A DNA stretch of 47,854 nt from Sphingosinicella sp. YJ22 (GCF_011320075.1 NZ_JAANPA010000023.1:1-47854); one strand, 5' to 3'; shown: positions 27,270 through 36,362, numbered from the stretch's first letter. Notes: a model not told the origin generated them from the letters alone. Numbers and translations are program-made.

Positions 27270-27956
27270 GTGCCGATCGAGACCGTCCTCGAGACCGGCT
27301 CCACCAATGACGACCTGATCGCGCGCGCCGCCACAGGCGCGCCGGAAGGCCTGTGGCTGCGCGCCGAGGTCCAGACCGGCGGCAAGGGCCGGCAGGGACG
27401 GGCGTGGATGTCGCCGCCGGGCAATCTCTACGCCAGCACCCTGGTACGGCGGCGCCCGGGCGACCCGCCGGCGCCAACTTTGGCCTTGGTGTCCGCCGTC
27501 GCTTTGCATGAGGCGGCGGCGATCTACACGCCCGCCGTTCGCATCAAATGGCCCAACGACCTGCTCGCCGAAGGCGCCAAGCTCGCCGGAATCCTGCTCG
27601 AACGCTCGGGCGAGGCGGTGGTGATCGGGTTCGGAGTCAATCTGGCGCACCACCCGGAGGGGCTGGAGCGCCCCGTGACCAGCCTCCAGCGGCTGACCGG
27701 GACCGCGCCCGAGCCCGGGGCCTTCGTCGAGCTGCTCGCGGAGACTTTCGCGCGCTGGCTCGGCCGCTGGCGCGGGGAAGGCGTGGCGCCCGTTCGCCGC
27801 GCCTGGCTCGCCGACGCCCATCCTCTCGGTACGGCCCTGTCGACATCGGAGGGCGACGGCCTGTTCGACGGCCTCGACGAGGACGGAGCATTGCGCCTAC
27901 GCCTGGCTGATGGCAGCTCGCGCACCATCCACGCCGGCGACGTGTTCCTGATTTAG
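27270..27956 (+). CDS. birA: Biotin--[acetyl-CoA-carboxylase] ligase, monofunctional
   Basis: It adenylates biotin and attaches it to the carrier lysine of biotin-dependent carboxylases. 228 residues, with ETGSTNDDLIARA, the biotinyl-AMP-binding KGRQGRAWMSPPGNLYAS, VRIKWPNDLLAEGAKLAGIL and IGFGVNLAHHP. There is no N-terminal helix-turn-helix, so it is not the bio-operon repressor form. The GTG at 27270 is the only reasonable start after nuoN; its ribosome site is weak. It is convergent with the acetyltransferase gene and shares TTAG with it. Confidence 0.9.
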   Translation: MPIETVLETGSTNDDLIARAATGAPEGLWLRAEVQTGGKGRQGRAWMSPPGNLYASTLVRRRPGDPPAPTLALVSAVALHEAAAIYTPAVRIKWPNDLLAEGAKLAGILLERSGEAVVIGFGVNLAHHPEGLERPVTSLQRLTGTAPEPGAFVELLAETFARWLGRWRGEGVAPVRRAWLADAHPLGTALSTSEGDGLFDGLDEDGALRLRLADGSSRTIHAGDVFLI

Positions 27957-28450
27957 GGCCGTTTCAGCTCGTAATAGACGCTGTCGCACCATTCCTCGCC
28001 GAGCAGCCAGGTCCGCTGGGCGCGGTGGGTGAAGGTGAAGCCCAAACGTTCCAGCAGCCGGATCGATGGCGTGTTGCGCGGATCGATGTCGGCCCTCAGC
28101 GCCGGCAGGTCGAAACGGCCGAAGATGTGGCCGATCACCGCGGTCATCGCCTCGGTGGCATAGCCTCTGCCCCAATGATCGGGGTGGAGGATGTAGCCGA
28201 TCTCCGGCAGCTTGTAGCAGCCGCATTTGCCGATCGTCTCGCCATCCAGCTCGACGATGAAGTCGCAGCCCCCGCGCTCGGGCGCGGCGATCATGTCGCC
28301 GAGCCATTCGCGGGTCTGGTCGAGGCTCTCGTGCGGCAGCGACGACCAGTAGCGCATCGCCTGGCGGTTGCTGAGGATCCGGTGCATCGCCGTCAGGTCA
28401 TCCGTCCGCGCCTTGCGCAGCAGCAGCCGTTCGGTGCGGATCGCGTCCAT
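27953..28450 (-). CDS. GNAT family N-acetyltransferase
   Basis: 165 residues from the ATG at 28450 (MDAIRTERLLLRKAR), the typical start of RimJ/RimL-like GNAT enzymes; an upstream start at 28468 adds only six residues. The acetyl-CoA-binding motif A is HWGRGYATEAMTAVI, and the late segment SIRLLERLGFTFTHR is characteristic. It transfers acetyl from acetyl-CoA to an amine, probably a protein N terminus or a small molecule; the substrate is unknown. It sits on the opposite strand within an otherwise co-directional block, suggesting an insertion. Confidence 0.87.
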   Translation of the reverse strand: MDAIRTERLLLRKARTDDLTAMHRILSNRQAMRYWSSLPHESLDQTREWLGDMIAAPERGGCDFIVELDGETIGKCGCYKLPEIGYILHPDHWGRGYATEAMTAVIGHIFGRFDLPALRADIDPRNTPSIRLLERLGFTFTHRAQRTWLLGEEWCDSVYYELKRP

Positions 28451-28496
28451 GGGCCCTGCGCTAGCCAAGCCGCCGATGCGTGGCTAGTGACGGCGC

Positions 28497-29279
28497 ATGC
28501 TTCTCGCCATCGATGCCGGCAACACGAACCTTGTCTTCGCCCTTGTTGAGGACGGCGTGATCCGCGCTCGCTGGCGCATCGCGACCGACCCCCGGCGCAC
28601 TGCAGACCAATATGCGGTTTGGCTGCACCAATTGCTCGAGCTCGAGGGCTTCACCAGGGCGGATGTCGATGCGGTGATCATCGGCACGGTGGTGCCGCGC
28701 GCTCTCCACAATCTCGAAGTGCTCGCGACAAAATATTTCGGAGTCGAGCCGCTGGTCGCGGGGCAGGGCGAGGCCGACTGGGGCATCGAGCTGGACGTCG
28801 TCGAGCCGCGCAGCGTCGGCGCCGACCGCGCCCTCAACGCCATTGCCGCCCACGCCCTGCACGAAGGCGACCTCATCGTCGTCGACTTCGGCACCGCGAC
28901 CACCTTCGACCTCATCGACTATGACGGCGCCTACAAGGGCGGAATCATCGCCCCCGGTATCAACCTGTCCCTGGACGCGCTGGTCAGCGCCGCCGCCAAG
29001 CTGCCGCGCATCGCCATCGAGGCGCCGACCGAGCGCAGCGTCATCGGCCGAACCACCGAGGACCAGATGCATATCGGCATCTTCTGGGGCTATGTCGCGA
29101 TGATGGAGGGCCTGATCGAACGGATGAAGGCCGAGGTCGGGCGCCCGGTGAAGGTCGTCGCCACCGGCGGACTCGCGGTGCTGTTCGACCAGCACAGCGA
29201 GATGTTCGACGTGATCGAGCCGGACCTCACCATCCAGGGCCTTGCGATGCTTCACGCGCGGAGCGTCCAGGCGGACTGA
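28497..29279 (+). CDS. coaX: Type III pantothenate kinase
   Basis: Phosphorylates pantothenate, the first step of coenzyme A synthesis. 260 residues of the ASKHA fold. It has the phosphate-1 motif [14 protein letters not shown], the GADRALNAI segment, the phosphate-2 motif [12 protein letters not shown] and the ATGGLAVLF motif near the end. This type needs no feedback inhibition by CoA. The ATG at 28497 has no strong ribosome site. Two CTAG sites upstream (28461 and 28484) may be promoter parts. Confidence 0.95.
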   Translation: MLLAIDAGNTNLVFALVEDGVIRARWRIATDPRRTADQYAVWLHQLLELEGFTRADVDAVIIGTVVPRALHNLEVLATKYFGVEPLVAGQGEADWGIELDVVEPRSVGADRALNAIAAHALHEGDLIVVDFGTATTFDLIDYDGAYKGGIIAPGINLSLDALVSAAAKLPRIAIEAPTERSVIGRTTEDQMHIGIFWGYVAMMEGLIERMKAEVGRPVKVVATGGLAVLFDQHSEMFDVIEPDLTIQGLAMLHARSVQAD

Positions 29280-29286
29280 GCCGTTC

Positions 29287-29371
29287 GGTCATTCCAGCGA
29301 AAGCTGGAATCTGTTTTCCTTCACCTGCGTCAGAAAAGTGAAAGAGGGATTCCAGCTTTTGCTGGAATGGC
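29287..29371. repeat. MITE-like inverted repeat between coaX and the RNase J gene
   Basis: Two hairpins, ATTCCAGC-GAAA-GCTGGAAT (29291-29310) and ATTCCAGC-TTTT-GCTGGAAT (29349-29368), flank a 38-base centre. The right half is an imperfect inverted copy of the left half, including the inner TTCAC/GTGAA arms, so the whole is an 80-base palindromic element. It occupies almost the whole 106-base gap within a likely operon. No transposase. Confidence 0.75.
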
Positions 29372-29385
29372 GGTAAGGCGCCCGC

Positions 29386-31026
29386 ATGAAACCCGGCAAC
29401 GAACTCCTCTTCCTCGCGCTCGGCGGTTCCGGCGAGATCGGCATGAACGTCAATCTCTACGGCACCAAGGGCAAGTGGCTCATGGTCGACCTCGGCATGA
29501 CCTTCGCCGACCCGGGCTATCCGGGAGTCGAGCTGATCCTTCCGGACCTGTCGTTCATCGAGGAGCGCAAGCAGGACCTGGTCGGAATCGTCCTGACCCA
29601 TGGCCATGAGGACCATATCGGCGCGATTCCCTATCTCGCCGCCGACCTCGGCGTGCCGCTTTACGCGACGCCGTTCACTGCCGGTCTGATCGCCGAAAAG
29701 CTCAAGGAAGAAGGCCTCACCGAAGACGTGAAGGTCAACATCATCGAGATCGGCGGCGACGTCCGAATCGATCCATTCTGCATTCGCTTCGTGCCGCTCG
29801 CCCACTCGATCCCCGAGGGCAATGCCCTGATCATCGAGACTCCCTACGGCAAGGTCTTTCACACCGGCGACTGGAAGCTCGACGAGTTCCCGCAGCTCGG
29901 CGATCCGGCCGACGCCGCGGCGCTGACCAAGGTCGGCGACGAAGGCATCCTCGCTTTGGTCTGCGATTCGACCAACGTCTTCCAGGAGGAAGCGTCGGGC
30001 TCCGAGGAAGGCGTCCGCGCCGATCTCGACCGGGTCATCGGGGAGGCGGAGGGCAGGGTGCTCGTCACCACCTTCGCGTCGAACGCGGCGCGGCTGCGCA
30101 CCCTTGGCAATGTCGCCAAGGATACCGGGCGGCAGGTTTGCGTCGCCGGCCGTTCGCTCGACCGGATCCTGCGCGTCGCCAAGAGCGTCGGCTATCTGCT
30201 CGATTTCCCCGAGACGATCGATTTCGAGACCGCGATGCAGCTGCCGCGCCGCGAGGTGATGATCATCGCCACCGGCGGCCAGGGCGAATACCGCGCCGCG
30301 CTCGCCCGAATCGCCTTCGACCAGCACAAATTGAGCCTCACCGAGGGCGACCTCGTCGTCTTCTCCTCCAAGCAGATCCCCGGCAACGAGATCGCCATCG
30401 GCCGCATCCAGAACGAGCTCGCGGCCAAGGGCATCAAGATGATCACCGACCGCCAGGCCAACGTCCACGTCTCCGGCCATCCCGGCCGCCCCGAACTCGC
30501 CGCGATGTACGGCTGGATCCGGCCCGACATCATCGTCCCGGTCCATGGCGAGCTTCGCCACATGGCCGAGCATGAGCGCTTCGCCCGCGCCCAGGGCGTC
30601 CCGCGCGGAATCGTCCAGAAGAATGGCGATGTCGTGCGCCTCGCCCCCGACGGCCCGCGCAAGCTTGGCGAGGAGCGGGTCGGTCGCCTCGTCCTCGACG
30701 GCGACGTCATCCTGCCCGCCGACGGCACGACGATGAACGAGCGGCGCAGGATCTCGACCGCGGGGGTGATCGCGGTCGCCGTCCCGCTCGACATCGCTGG
30801 CAAGCTCGCCGGCGACGTCCAGATCGCGCTCGAGGGTGTTCCGGTCGAGGAGGATCGCGATGCGTTCCTCGGCGAAGCGGTCGATGCTGCCGAGGAAGCG
30901 GTTCGCGGGGCGCGCGGCAATGACGAGGACCGGCTGCACGAAGCGGTGCGCCTCGCGGTGCGCCGTTGCGCAACCGACTGGACCGGCAAGAAGCCCGTGG
31001 TTCGGGTCATGATCGTGAGGATGTGA
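29386..31026 (+). CDS. rnj: Ribonuclease J
   Basis: Metallo-beta-lactamase/beta-CASP ribonuclease with 5'-exonuclease and endonuclease activity in mRNA decay and rRNA maturation. 546 residues. The metal site HGHEDH is at 72-77; further motifs are VPLAHSIPEG, FHTGDWKLDE, LVCDSTNV, and the beta-CASP motifs FASNAARLRT and the HVSGHPGRPEL histidine block. It has the usual C-terminal domain with an AIAVAVPLDIAGKL-like segment (here VIAVAVPLD). The birA-coaX-rnj order matches other alphaproteobacteria. Confidence 0.95.
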   Translation: MKPGNELLFLALGGSGEIGMNVNLYGTKGKWLMVDLGMTFADPGYPGVELILPDLSFIEERKQDLVGIVLTHGHEDHIGAIPYLAADLGVPLYATPFTAGLIAEKLKEEGLTEDVKVNIIEIGGDVRIDPFCIRFVPLAHSIPEGNALIIETPYGKVFHTGDWKLDEFPQLGDPADAAALTKVGDEGILALVCDSTNVFQEEASGSEEGVRADLDRVIGEAEGRVLVTTFASNAARLRTLGNVAKDTGRQVCVAGRSLDRILRVAKSVGYLLDFPETIDFETAMQLPRREVMIIATGGQGEYRAALARIAFDQHKLSLTEGDLVVFSSKQIPGNEIAIGRIQNELAAKGIKMITDRQANVHVSGHPGRPELAAMYGWIRPDIIVPVHGELRHMAEHERFARAQGVPRGIVQKNGDVVRLAPDGPRKLGEERVGRLVLDGDVILPADGTTMNERRRISTAGVIAVAVPLDIAGKLAGDVQIALEGVPVEEDRDAFLGEAVDAAEEAVRGARGNDEDRLHEAVRLAVRRCATDWTGKKPVVRVMIVRM

Positions 31027-31030
31027 GGCC

Positions 31031-31291
31031 GTGAAGCTGACCTCGATCCTGGCGATCTACCTCTTGTTCTGGACTCTGTGCCTGTTTCTGGTGATGCCCT
31101 GGCACGTCCGCACCGCCGAGGATGTCGGCGAGAAGGTCCAGCCCGGCCACGCCGAGAGCGCCCCTCACCGTTTCCCGGCCGCCAAGATCTTCCTGCGCAC
31201 CACCTTGCTGTCGGCGCTTCTGTTCGGCTTGTTCTACGCCAATTATTTCGCCGGCTGGCTCACCGTCGACGACCTCGACTGGATGCGCTGA
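31031..31291 (+). CDS. DUF1467 family membrane protein
   Basis: 86 residues from a GTG 4 bases after the RNase J stop. Two membrane helices (about 5-23 and 57-76) bracket a polar loop. The motif PWHVRTAEDVGEKVQPGHAESAP is the signature of DUF1467, a family common downstream of RNase J in alphaproteobacteria. Function unknown. It is convergent with the coiled-coil gene, 3 bases apart. Confidence 0.88.
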   Translation: MKLTSILAIYLLFWTLCLFLVMPWHVRTAEDVGEKVQPGHAESAPHRFPAAKIFLRTTLLSALLFGLFYANYFAGWLTVDDLDWMR

Positions 31292-31294
31292 CGC

Positions 31295-33616
31295 TTAGCG
31301 CCGAAGCCGCTCGATGGCTTGGGCGAGGGCGACGTAGAGCTTGCCCATGTCGGACGACAGCAGGGTGATGCTGAGCGGATCGCCCTCGCGATCGGCGAGG
31401 ACCCGGCGCAGCATCGCCTCGAAATCGTGGACGTAGCGGTTCACCTGGTCGCGGAACTCGGGTTCCTCGTCATAGTGACGCGCGATCTCACGGGCTTCGC
31501 CGGTCTCGAGCAGGCGCACGGCGCGGCGGGTGAACACGCCGCGCTCGCCTTTCAGATAGTCGCGCCATGCCGTGTCGGTGACTTCGTTCGACAGGATCTT
31601 GGTGACGTCGATTGCGGTCGAATTGAGCGATTCGATCAGCAAGGCGACGCTTCGGCCCATGCTGCTCTGGTCCTGCTGCTCGCGCAGCACGCGCTCTTCC
31701 TCGATCCGCGCCTCGAGCGCGGCGGCGCTCTCGCCGATCGTCAGGAGCTGACGGGTGAGGCGCTCGGACGCCGTGCGCGCGGCCGCCGTCGCCTGCTGCG
31801 ACGCGGCCTCAAGCTCGGCGATCTGCTGCTTCACCGCGTCGGTGACCGACTGGTCGACCGCGCCCTTGACCGCGTCCGACAGGGCCGAGGCGCTTTCCGG
31901 AATGACCGCGGAGATCGCCTCGCGGGCGTGCTGGGCCGCCGAACGGGCCGCCTCGCGCACCCGCACCAGCGCCTCGACCAGCTCGGGCCCGGTCTCGCGC
32001 AGCACCGCTGCCGACGCCTCGTCCGCCTCGCCGGCAGCGACTGCAATGTCCTTCAGCTTCTCCTCGACGCTCGCCGCGCCGGCGGTGCCGGCCATGACCA
32101 GATCGTGGAGCAAGGCCTTCTGCCGTTCGATGGCATGCTCGGCCTCAATCAGCCGCTCCAGCGCGCCCTGCGCCGCCGCCTGGGCCTGTGCGACCGGCTC
32201 AACCGCGCCGAGCGCGGTGTGCTGGGCCGTCGCCGCCTTGGCCTGGACGTCGTCGAGCGCCGGGGCGAGGTCGTCGCGCATCCGCGCAGCGACCGAGTCC
32301 ATCGCCGCGCCGACATTGTGCGCCTGGTCGATCATCTCGCCGGCCGCGTCGCGGGAGCGGCCGATCTCGCCGTAGAGCGAGCCGACCAGGCCGCGCAGCG
32401 CCTCGACGCTCTCGCTGAGCCGGGCGGACTGCTCGTCGCCGGCGGCGCCGGTCACGCGCAGCCGCTCGTCGAGCTGATCGATTTCGCGGGCGACGCTTGC
32501 GAGCAGGGCGCGGACCGATTCGTCCTGGGCGGCCAGCTTCGCTTCGATCGTCTCGACCTGGCCGGTGAGCGTTCCGAGCTGCTCGCCGAGCTGGCGGCTG
32601 ACCTCGGCGCCGGCATCGGCGAAGCGCGCGCGGCCTTCCTCGATCGACGCCGCCAGGGCCTGCGCCTGGACGTCGAGCGCCGCTCGGGTCGCCTCCACAG
32701 CCTCGGTGGTGCGGGCAAGCGCCGCGTCGACTGCTGCGTCGAGCCGCGCCGCGGTGCCTTCGAGCTGCTCGGAGGCGACTCCGGCGCTGCTCTCGATTCG
32801 CGAGATGTGCGCGCTCAGCCGCTCGGCCGCGCCGCCCACCGTGGTGTCGGCGTCCTGGGCTCGCGCGGAGATCGCCGACAGCTGCGCCTCCAGCGCGCGG
32901 GCTCGCTCGTGGGCGGTGACTCCGGCCTCCTTCAGCGTCTCGCTGAACGTCCGCGCCGCCTGCTCGGCCTGGGGAATGTCGGCGAGCAGCACGCCCATGT
33001 CGACGCGCGCCTGAGCCGCGGCCGATTCAAGCGCGGCCGACTTGCGTTCGAGCTCTCCGCTCTCGCGCGCGAGATAATGGGTGACACGGCCGAGCCGGTC
33101 AGAGGCTTCCTCGCCGAGCCGCATCAGCCGCGCGCTGCTCTCGGTCAGCTGCGCGCGATTGTCGACCAACCGCTCGGCGATGACGCTAAGCACGCGGTCG
33201 AGCGCCTGCGCCTCACCGCGCATGGCGACGACGGCGCGGGTGAATTTCTCGCTCTCCGAGCGGCTGCTGCGCCCGAAGATGAGCCAGGTGAGGCCGATGA
33301 GGACCAGTGGAACCGAGGCGGTCGCGATCCAGCCGGCGACGTCGACCAGGGACGGCGCCGTGCCCGCTGTCCGATAAAAGGCGAGGCCGCACAGCCCGAG
33401 CCAGCCGACGGCGAGAAACATGAGCAGGCCGGCCAGCAGCGGCTTTCCGCCGCTTTCCGCCTCGGGCTCGGGGGCGCCCAGATCGGGCAGGTCGAAATGC
33501 TCTTCCGCCCAGCCGGATTCGCCCGGCTCCTCCCACTCGACGGCTTCGTCCGGATGCGCCACGGCGATCTCTGCCCCTGAACTCATGACCCGTCTTGTAT
33601 CAGGTTTGGACGCCAA
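31295..33616 (-). CDS. Large membrane-anchored coiled-coil protein
   Basis: 773 residues. An acidic N-terminal segment (about 1-55) is followed by two membrane helices (about 59-81 and 90-112), then about 560 residues of Ala/Glu/Arg/Gln-rich heptad-like sequence, clearly coiled coil, and a C-terminal globular segment (about 650-773) containing ETGEAREIARHYDEEPEFRDQVNRY. I do not recognise a family. The TTG at 33616 is chosen because AAGGAG lies 8 bases upstream; the ATG at 33586 lacks such a site and is the alternative. It is divergent from the Hpt-like gene by 40 bases. Confidence 0.75.
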   Translation of the reverse strand: MASKPDTRRVMSSGAEIAVAHPDEAVEWEEPGESGWAEEHFDLPDLGAPEPEAESGGKPLLAGLLMFLAVGWLGLCGLAFYRTAGTAPSLVDVAGWIATASVPLVLIGLTWLIFGRSSRSESEKFTRAVVAMRGEAQALDRVLSVIAERLVDNRAQLTESSARLMRLGEEASDRLGRVTHYLARESGELERKSAALESAAAQARVDMGVLLADIPQAEQAARTFSETLKEAGVTAHERARALEAQLSAISARAQDADTTVGGAAERLSAHISRIESSAGVASEQLEGTAARLDAAVDAALARTTEAVEATRAALDVQAQALAASIEEGRARFADAGAEVSRQLGEQLGTLTGQVETIEAKLAAQDESVRALLASVAREIDQLDERLRVTGAAGDEQSARLSESVEALRGLVGSLYGEIGRSRDAAGEMIDQAHNVGAAMDSVAARMRDDLAPALDDVQAKAATAQHTALGAVEPVAQAQAAAQGALERLIEAEHAIERQKALLHDLVMAGTAGAASVEEKLKDIAVAAGEADEASAAVLRETGPELVEALVRVREAARSAAQHAREAISAVIPESASALSDAVKGAVDQSVTDAVKQQIAELEAASQQATAAARTASERLTRQLLTIGESAAALEARIEEERVLREQQDQSSMGRSVALLIESLNSTAIDVTKILSNEVTDTAWRDYLKGERGVFTRRAVRLLETGEAREIARHYDEEPEFRDQVNRYVHDFEAMLRRVLADREGDPLSITLLSSDMGKLYVALAQAIERLRR

Positions 33617-33656
33617 CGAAACATCTCCTTAACCAGCCCGGAGTACGGCCTGTCGC

Positions 33657-33959
33657 ATGGCCTATGACCCCGGAGCCCTCACCGCCTCGCTCGCCGCCGC
33701 CGTCGGCAACGACCGAGCGCTGATGGACGAATTGCGCGAGGCCTTCCTGGCCAGCGCCGCGCGCCAGCACGATCTGATGGGCCGCTCGCGCTGCGACGCC
33801 AATTGGGTGATCGCCGCCTCCCGGCTGAAGAGCGTCGCGGCGAGCTTCAACGCGGTCGGCATGGTCGGCCTCGCCGACGAAGCGCTCGACGGCGCTCCCG
33901 GCGACCCGGTGGTGCTGCGCAAGATCGGCGAAGCGCTGGACGCCTTCTCCAAGCAATAG
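33657..33959 (+). CDS. Hpt-like domain protein lacking the phosphoacceptor histidine
   Basis: 100 residues of mainly helical sequence. The stretch AASRLKSVAASFNAVGM followed by LADEAL lines up with the Hpt motif (AHxLKGxAxxxGa...LxxxxxxLE), but the position of the phosphorylated histidine holds Ser55 (TCC at 33819-33821), while Lys58 and the following small residues are kept. If the alignment is right, it cannot carry out His phosphotransfer. It could still bind a receiver or kinase domain. The first 50 residues hold a conserved-looking MDELREAFLASAARQ helix. Confidence 0.65.
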   Translation: MAYDPGALTASLAAAVGNDRALMDELREAFLASAARQHDLMGRSRCDANWVIAASRLKSVAASFNAVGMVGLADEALDGAPGDPVVLRKIGEALDAFSKQ

Positions 33960-34040
33960 GCCGGGCGGCCCCGTCCCGTCTTCAAAGACCGGGTTTATCC
34001 GCTGTTGGCAGGCACCCGCTCGCCACCTAACCTGCCCGCG

Positions 34041-35234
34041 ATGCCCATAGCTGCCTTGTTATCCGCCACCCGCGAAGCGCGCGAGCCCGGCGCTCCGCTC
34101 CGCGCCACTTTCTGGCTCGCCGGCCGCACCCTGATCGAGCGCCAGGCGCGGCTTGCCGCGGCGGCGGGGGTGAAGCGCGTCATCATCATGGTCGAGACCG
34201 TTCCCGGCGAGCTTGCCGCGGCGATCGAGCGGCTGCGGCGCGAAGGCCTTGACGTCGCCACCGCGCGTAACGCCCGCGAAGCCGCTGCGGCGCTGCCCGG
34301 CGGCGGGCGAATGCTCATCATGGCCGATGGCTTCGTCGGCGCGCGCTCGCATATCGAACGCCTCACCGGGGCCGACCGCCCGGCGTTGCTCACCGTCGCC
34401 GACCGCGGTTTCGACGAGCGCTACGAGCGGATCGACGGCGACACGCGCTGGGCCGGAATCGCTCTCGTCGACGCCGAACTGCTGCGCGACGCCGCCCTGA
34501 TGCCCGCCGAGTGGGACGTGGTCTCGACGCTTCTGCGCCGTGCGCTCCAGACCGGGGTGACGCCGCTCGCCATCGCCAGCGAGCGCGAAGCGGCGGAGCT
34601 CGCCATCGTCGAGCGGCGCGAGGATTTCGCCGAGCTCCAGCGGCGCATGCTGAGCAGCATCGCCTGGGCCTCGCCCAACTGGGTGTCGCGCTACCTGCTC
34701 GCACCGGTCGAGCTGCTCGCGACCCGGGCGATCATGACCAAGGACGTAACGCCGACGATGATCGCCGCCGCGGCGGTGGCGCTGACCGCGCTCTCCGTGA
34801 TCGCCTTCGCGCTCGACTGGCGCTGGGTCGGCCTCGTGCCTCTGGTCCTCGCCATGCCGCTTGAGGGAATCGCGCTCCGGCTTGCGCGCCTGCGCCTCAA
34901 GCGGATCGGCGAGCATGCCTGGTGGCGGGTGCTGCTGCCGGTGCTGGAAGGGGCGGCCCTGCTCGCGCTCGCCTACCGCCTCACCGCGAGCGACGGCTGG
35001 GGCATTCTGCTGACCGCGGTCATGGCCATTCTCTTCCTGGTCGCGCTTCGCCGCGAGATCGGCGCCAAGGAGGTGAGGGGAGCGGTCTTTCTCGCCGACC
35101 GCCACAGCCTGCTCCTGGCCATGGTCGCCTTCGCGCTCGCCGGCTATTGGGGTGCTGGAATCGTGGTCCTTCTCGCTTATTCCGCCGCCTCCTTCTTCTG
35201 GGCGCAGGACCAGGCGCATCGCCGCCAGGATTAG
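34041..35234 (+). CDS. Degenerate nucleotidyltransferase / CDP-alcohol-transferase-like membrane protein
   Basis: 397 residues. The N-terminal half (1-200) looks like a nucleotidyltransferase fold: FWLAGRTLIERQARLAAAAGVKRVII parallels the sugar-nucleotide transferase segment after GxGxR...PK, but that catalytic motif itself is missing. The C-terminal half has several membrane helices and a segment (MTKDVTPTMIA... PLEGIALRLARL) that aligns roughly with the CDP-alcohol phosphotransferase region, yet its DxxDGxxAR motif is not intact. The arrangement resembles the fused inositol-phosphate cytidylyltransferase/DIPP synthase. Activity is doubtful. Confidence 0.55.
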   Translation: MPIAALLSATREAREPGAPLRATFWLAGRTLIERQARLAAAAGVKRVIIMVETVPGELAAAIERLRREGLDVATARNAREAAAALPGGGRMLIMADGFVGARSHIERLTGADRPALLTVADRGFDERYERIDGDTRWAGIALVDAELLRDAALMPAEWDVVSTLLRRALQTGVTPLAIASEREAAELAIVERREDFAELQRRMLSSIAWASPNWVSRYLLAPVELLATRAIMTKDVTPTMIAAAAVALTALSVIAFALDWRWVGLVPLVLAMPLEGIALRLARLRLKRIGEHAWWRVLLPVLEGAALLALAYRLTASDGWGILLTAVMAILFLVALRREIGAKEVRGAVFLADRHSLLLAMVAFALAGYWGAGIVVLLAYSAASFFWAQDQAHRRQD

Positions 35235-35270
35235 CGCCGAGTTAACTCTGCTGTGGCTAGGGTGGTTGTG

Positions 35271-36362
35271 ATGGCGGAGGCAGGATCGAAACGGCGCGAA
35301 AGGAGCGACGCGGCGCGTTTGCTGCTGGCCGCCGCGCGTGAGCGTTTCGCCGTCGCCGCGACCGACCTGCTGCTGCCCGAGCAGGCCCGCCTCAGCGAGT
35401 GGCAGCGCCTCACCGCCGCCAACCTTCTGTCCCGCCTCATCCGCTCGATCGAGGACGCCTTGCGCGTGCCGCTCGCCGAGCATTTCGCCGGCCAGGAGAC
35501 CGTCCACGCCGCCTTGTCGTCCGCCCATGTTCCGATCGTGCTGCCGATCCTCGAGCGCGCCGGCGCCCTGGGCGACAGCGACCTTGGCACCGTCCTCGTC
35601 CGCCGGGTCGAGGAGCACCGCTTCTGGAAGGCTTATGGCCAGGGCACCGGCGAGGACCTGCTCTACGCGCTCGTCCGCGACGCCGACGCCGATCTCGCCA
35701 GCGAGGCGATGGAGATGGTCATTGCGCGCAGCCGCCGCTTCGACCGCTTCCAGGAGCCGGTGCTCGGCCATGTCGACCTGCCCGCCGAGCTCCAGCACAA
35801 GCTCGTCTGGCTCGTCGCCGCGGCGCTGCGCCACTATCTCGTTCAGCAGCACGGCCTGCGCGCGGTCGACGCCGCCGTCGAAGCCGCCGCCAGCGCCTTC
35901 GTCGCCCAATATGACGAGGGCGCCGGGCTCGAAGCCGCGGCCGTGCGCCTCAGCCGCCGACTCCACACGCTCGGCCGCCTCGACGGCGCGATCCTGACCC
36001 GCGCCTTGAGCGAAGGCATGCTGCCCTTGTTCATCGCCGGCCTCGGCGTCCGCGCCGGGCTCGATCATGCCGCGGCCTGGGAGATCCTCTCCGACCCGCG
36101 CGGGCGCGGTCCCGCGCTGCTTCTGCGCGCTGGCACCATCGAGCGCGACGATGCCGCCGCCATCCTGCTCCTGCTCAACAGCCGCGGCCGCCTGTTCTCG
36201 GGTGCCGAGGGCGATGCCGCCGCCGAGCAGCTCGAACTCTATGACAGCCTCGACGCCGCCAGCGCCGCCGAGGTGATGCGCCTGTGGCAGGCCGATCCCG
36301 CCTATCGCGCCAGCGTCGCCCGTCTGTCGACCCGCGCCTCGGGGAGCGCGCGGACGGCATGA
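35271..36362 (+). CDS. DUF2336 domain-containing protein
   Basis: 363 residues from the ATG at 35271; GTG at 35253 is also in frame. The all-helical protein has HEAT-like repeats with the segments LLSRLIRSIEDALRVPLAEHF, VLPILERAGALGDSDLGTVLV and VRRVEEHRFWKAYGQG, and a central block HVDLPAELQHKLVWLVAAAL that identify the DUF2336 family, known mainly from alphaproteobacteria. Function is not established. It overlaps the kinase gene downstream by 4 bases (ATGA), so the two are translationally coupled and probably act together. Confidence 0.8.
   Translation: MAEAGSKRRERSDAARLLLAAARERFAVAATDLLLPEQARLSEWQRLTAANLLSRLIRSIEDALRVPLAEHFAGQETVHAALSSAHVPIVLPILERAGALGDSDLGTVLVRRVEEHRFWKAYGQGTGEDLLYALVRDADADLASEAMEMVIARSRRFDRFQEPVLGHVDLPAELQHKLVWLVAAALRHYLVQQHGLRAVDAAVEAAASAFVAQYDEGAGLEAAAVRLSRRLHTLGRLDGAILTRALSEGMLPLFIAGLGVRAGLDHAAAWEILSDPRGRGPALLLRAGTIERDDAAAILLLLNSRGRLFSGAEGDAAAEQLELYDSLDAASAAEVMRLWQADPAYRASVARLSTRASGSARTA

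Noticed and set aside
31319-33580. A 753-residue open frame antisense to the coiled-coil gene
   Set aside because: Antisense shadow caused by high GC; composition is Arg/Leu/Gly-rich and has no domain signature.
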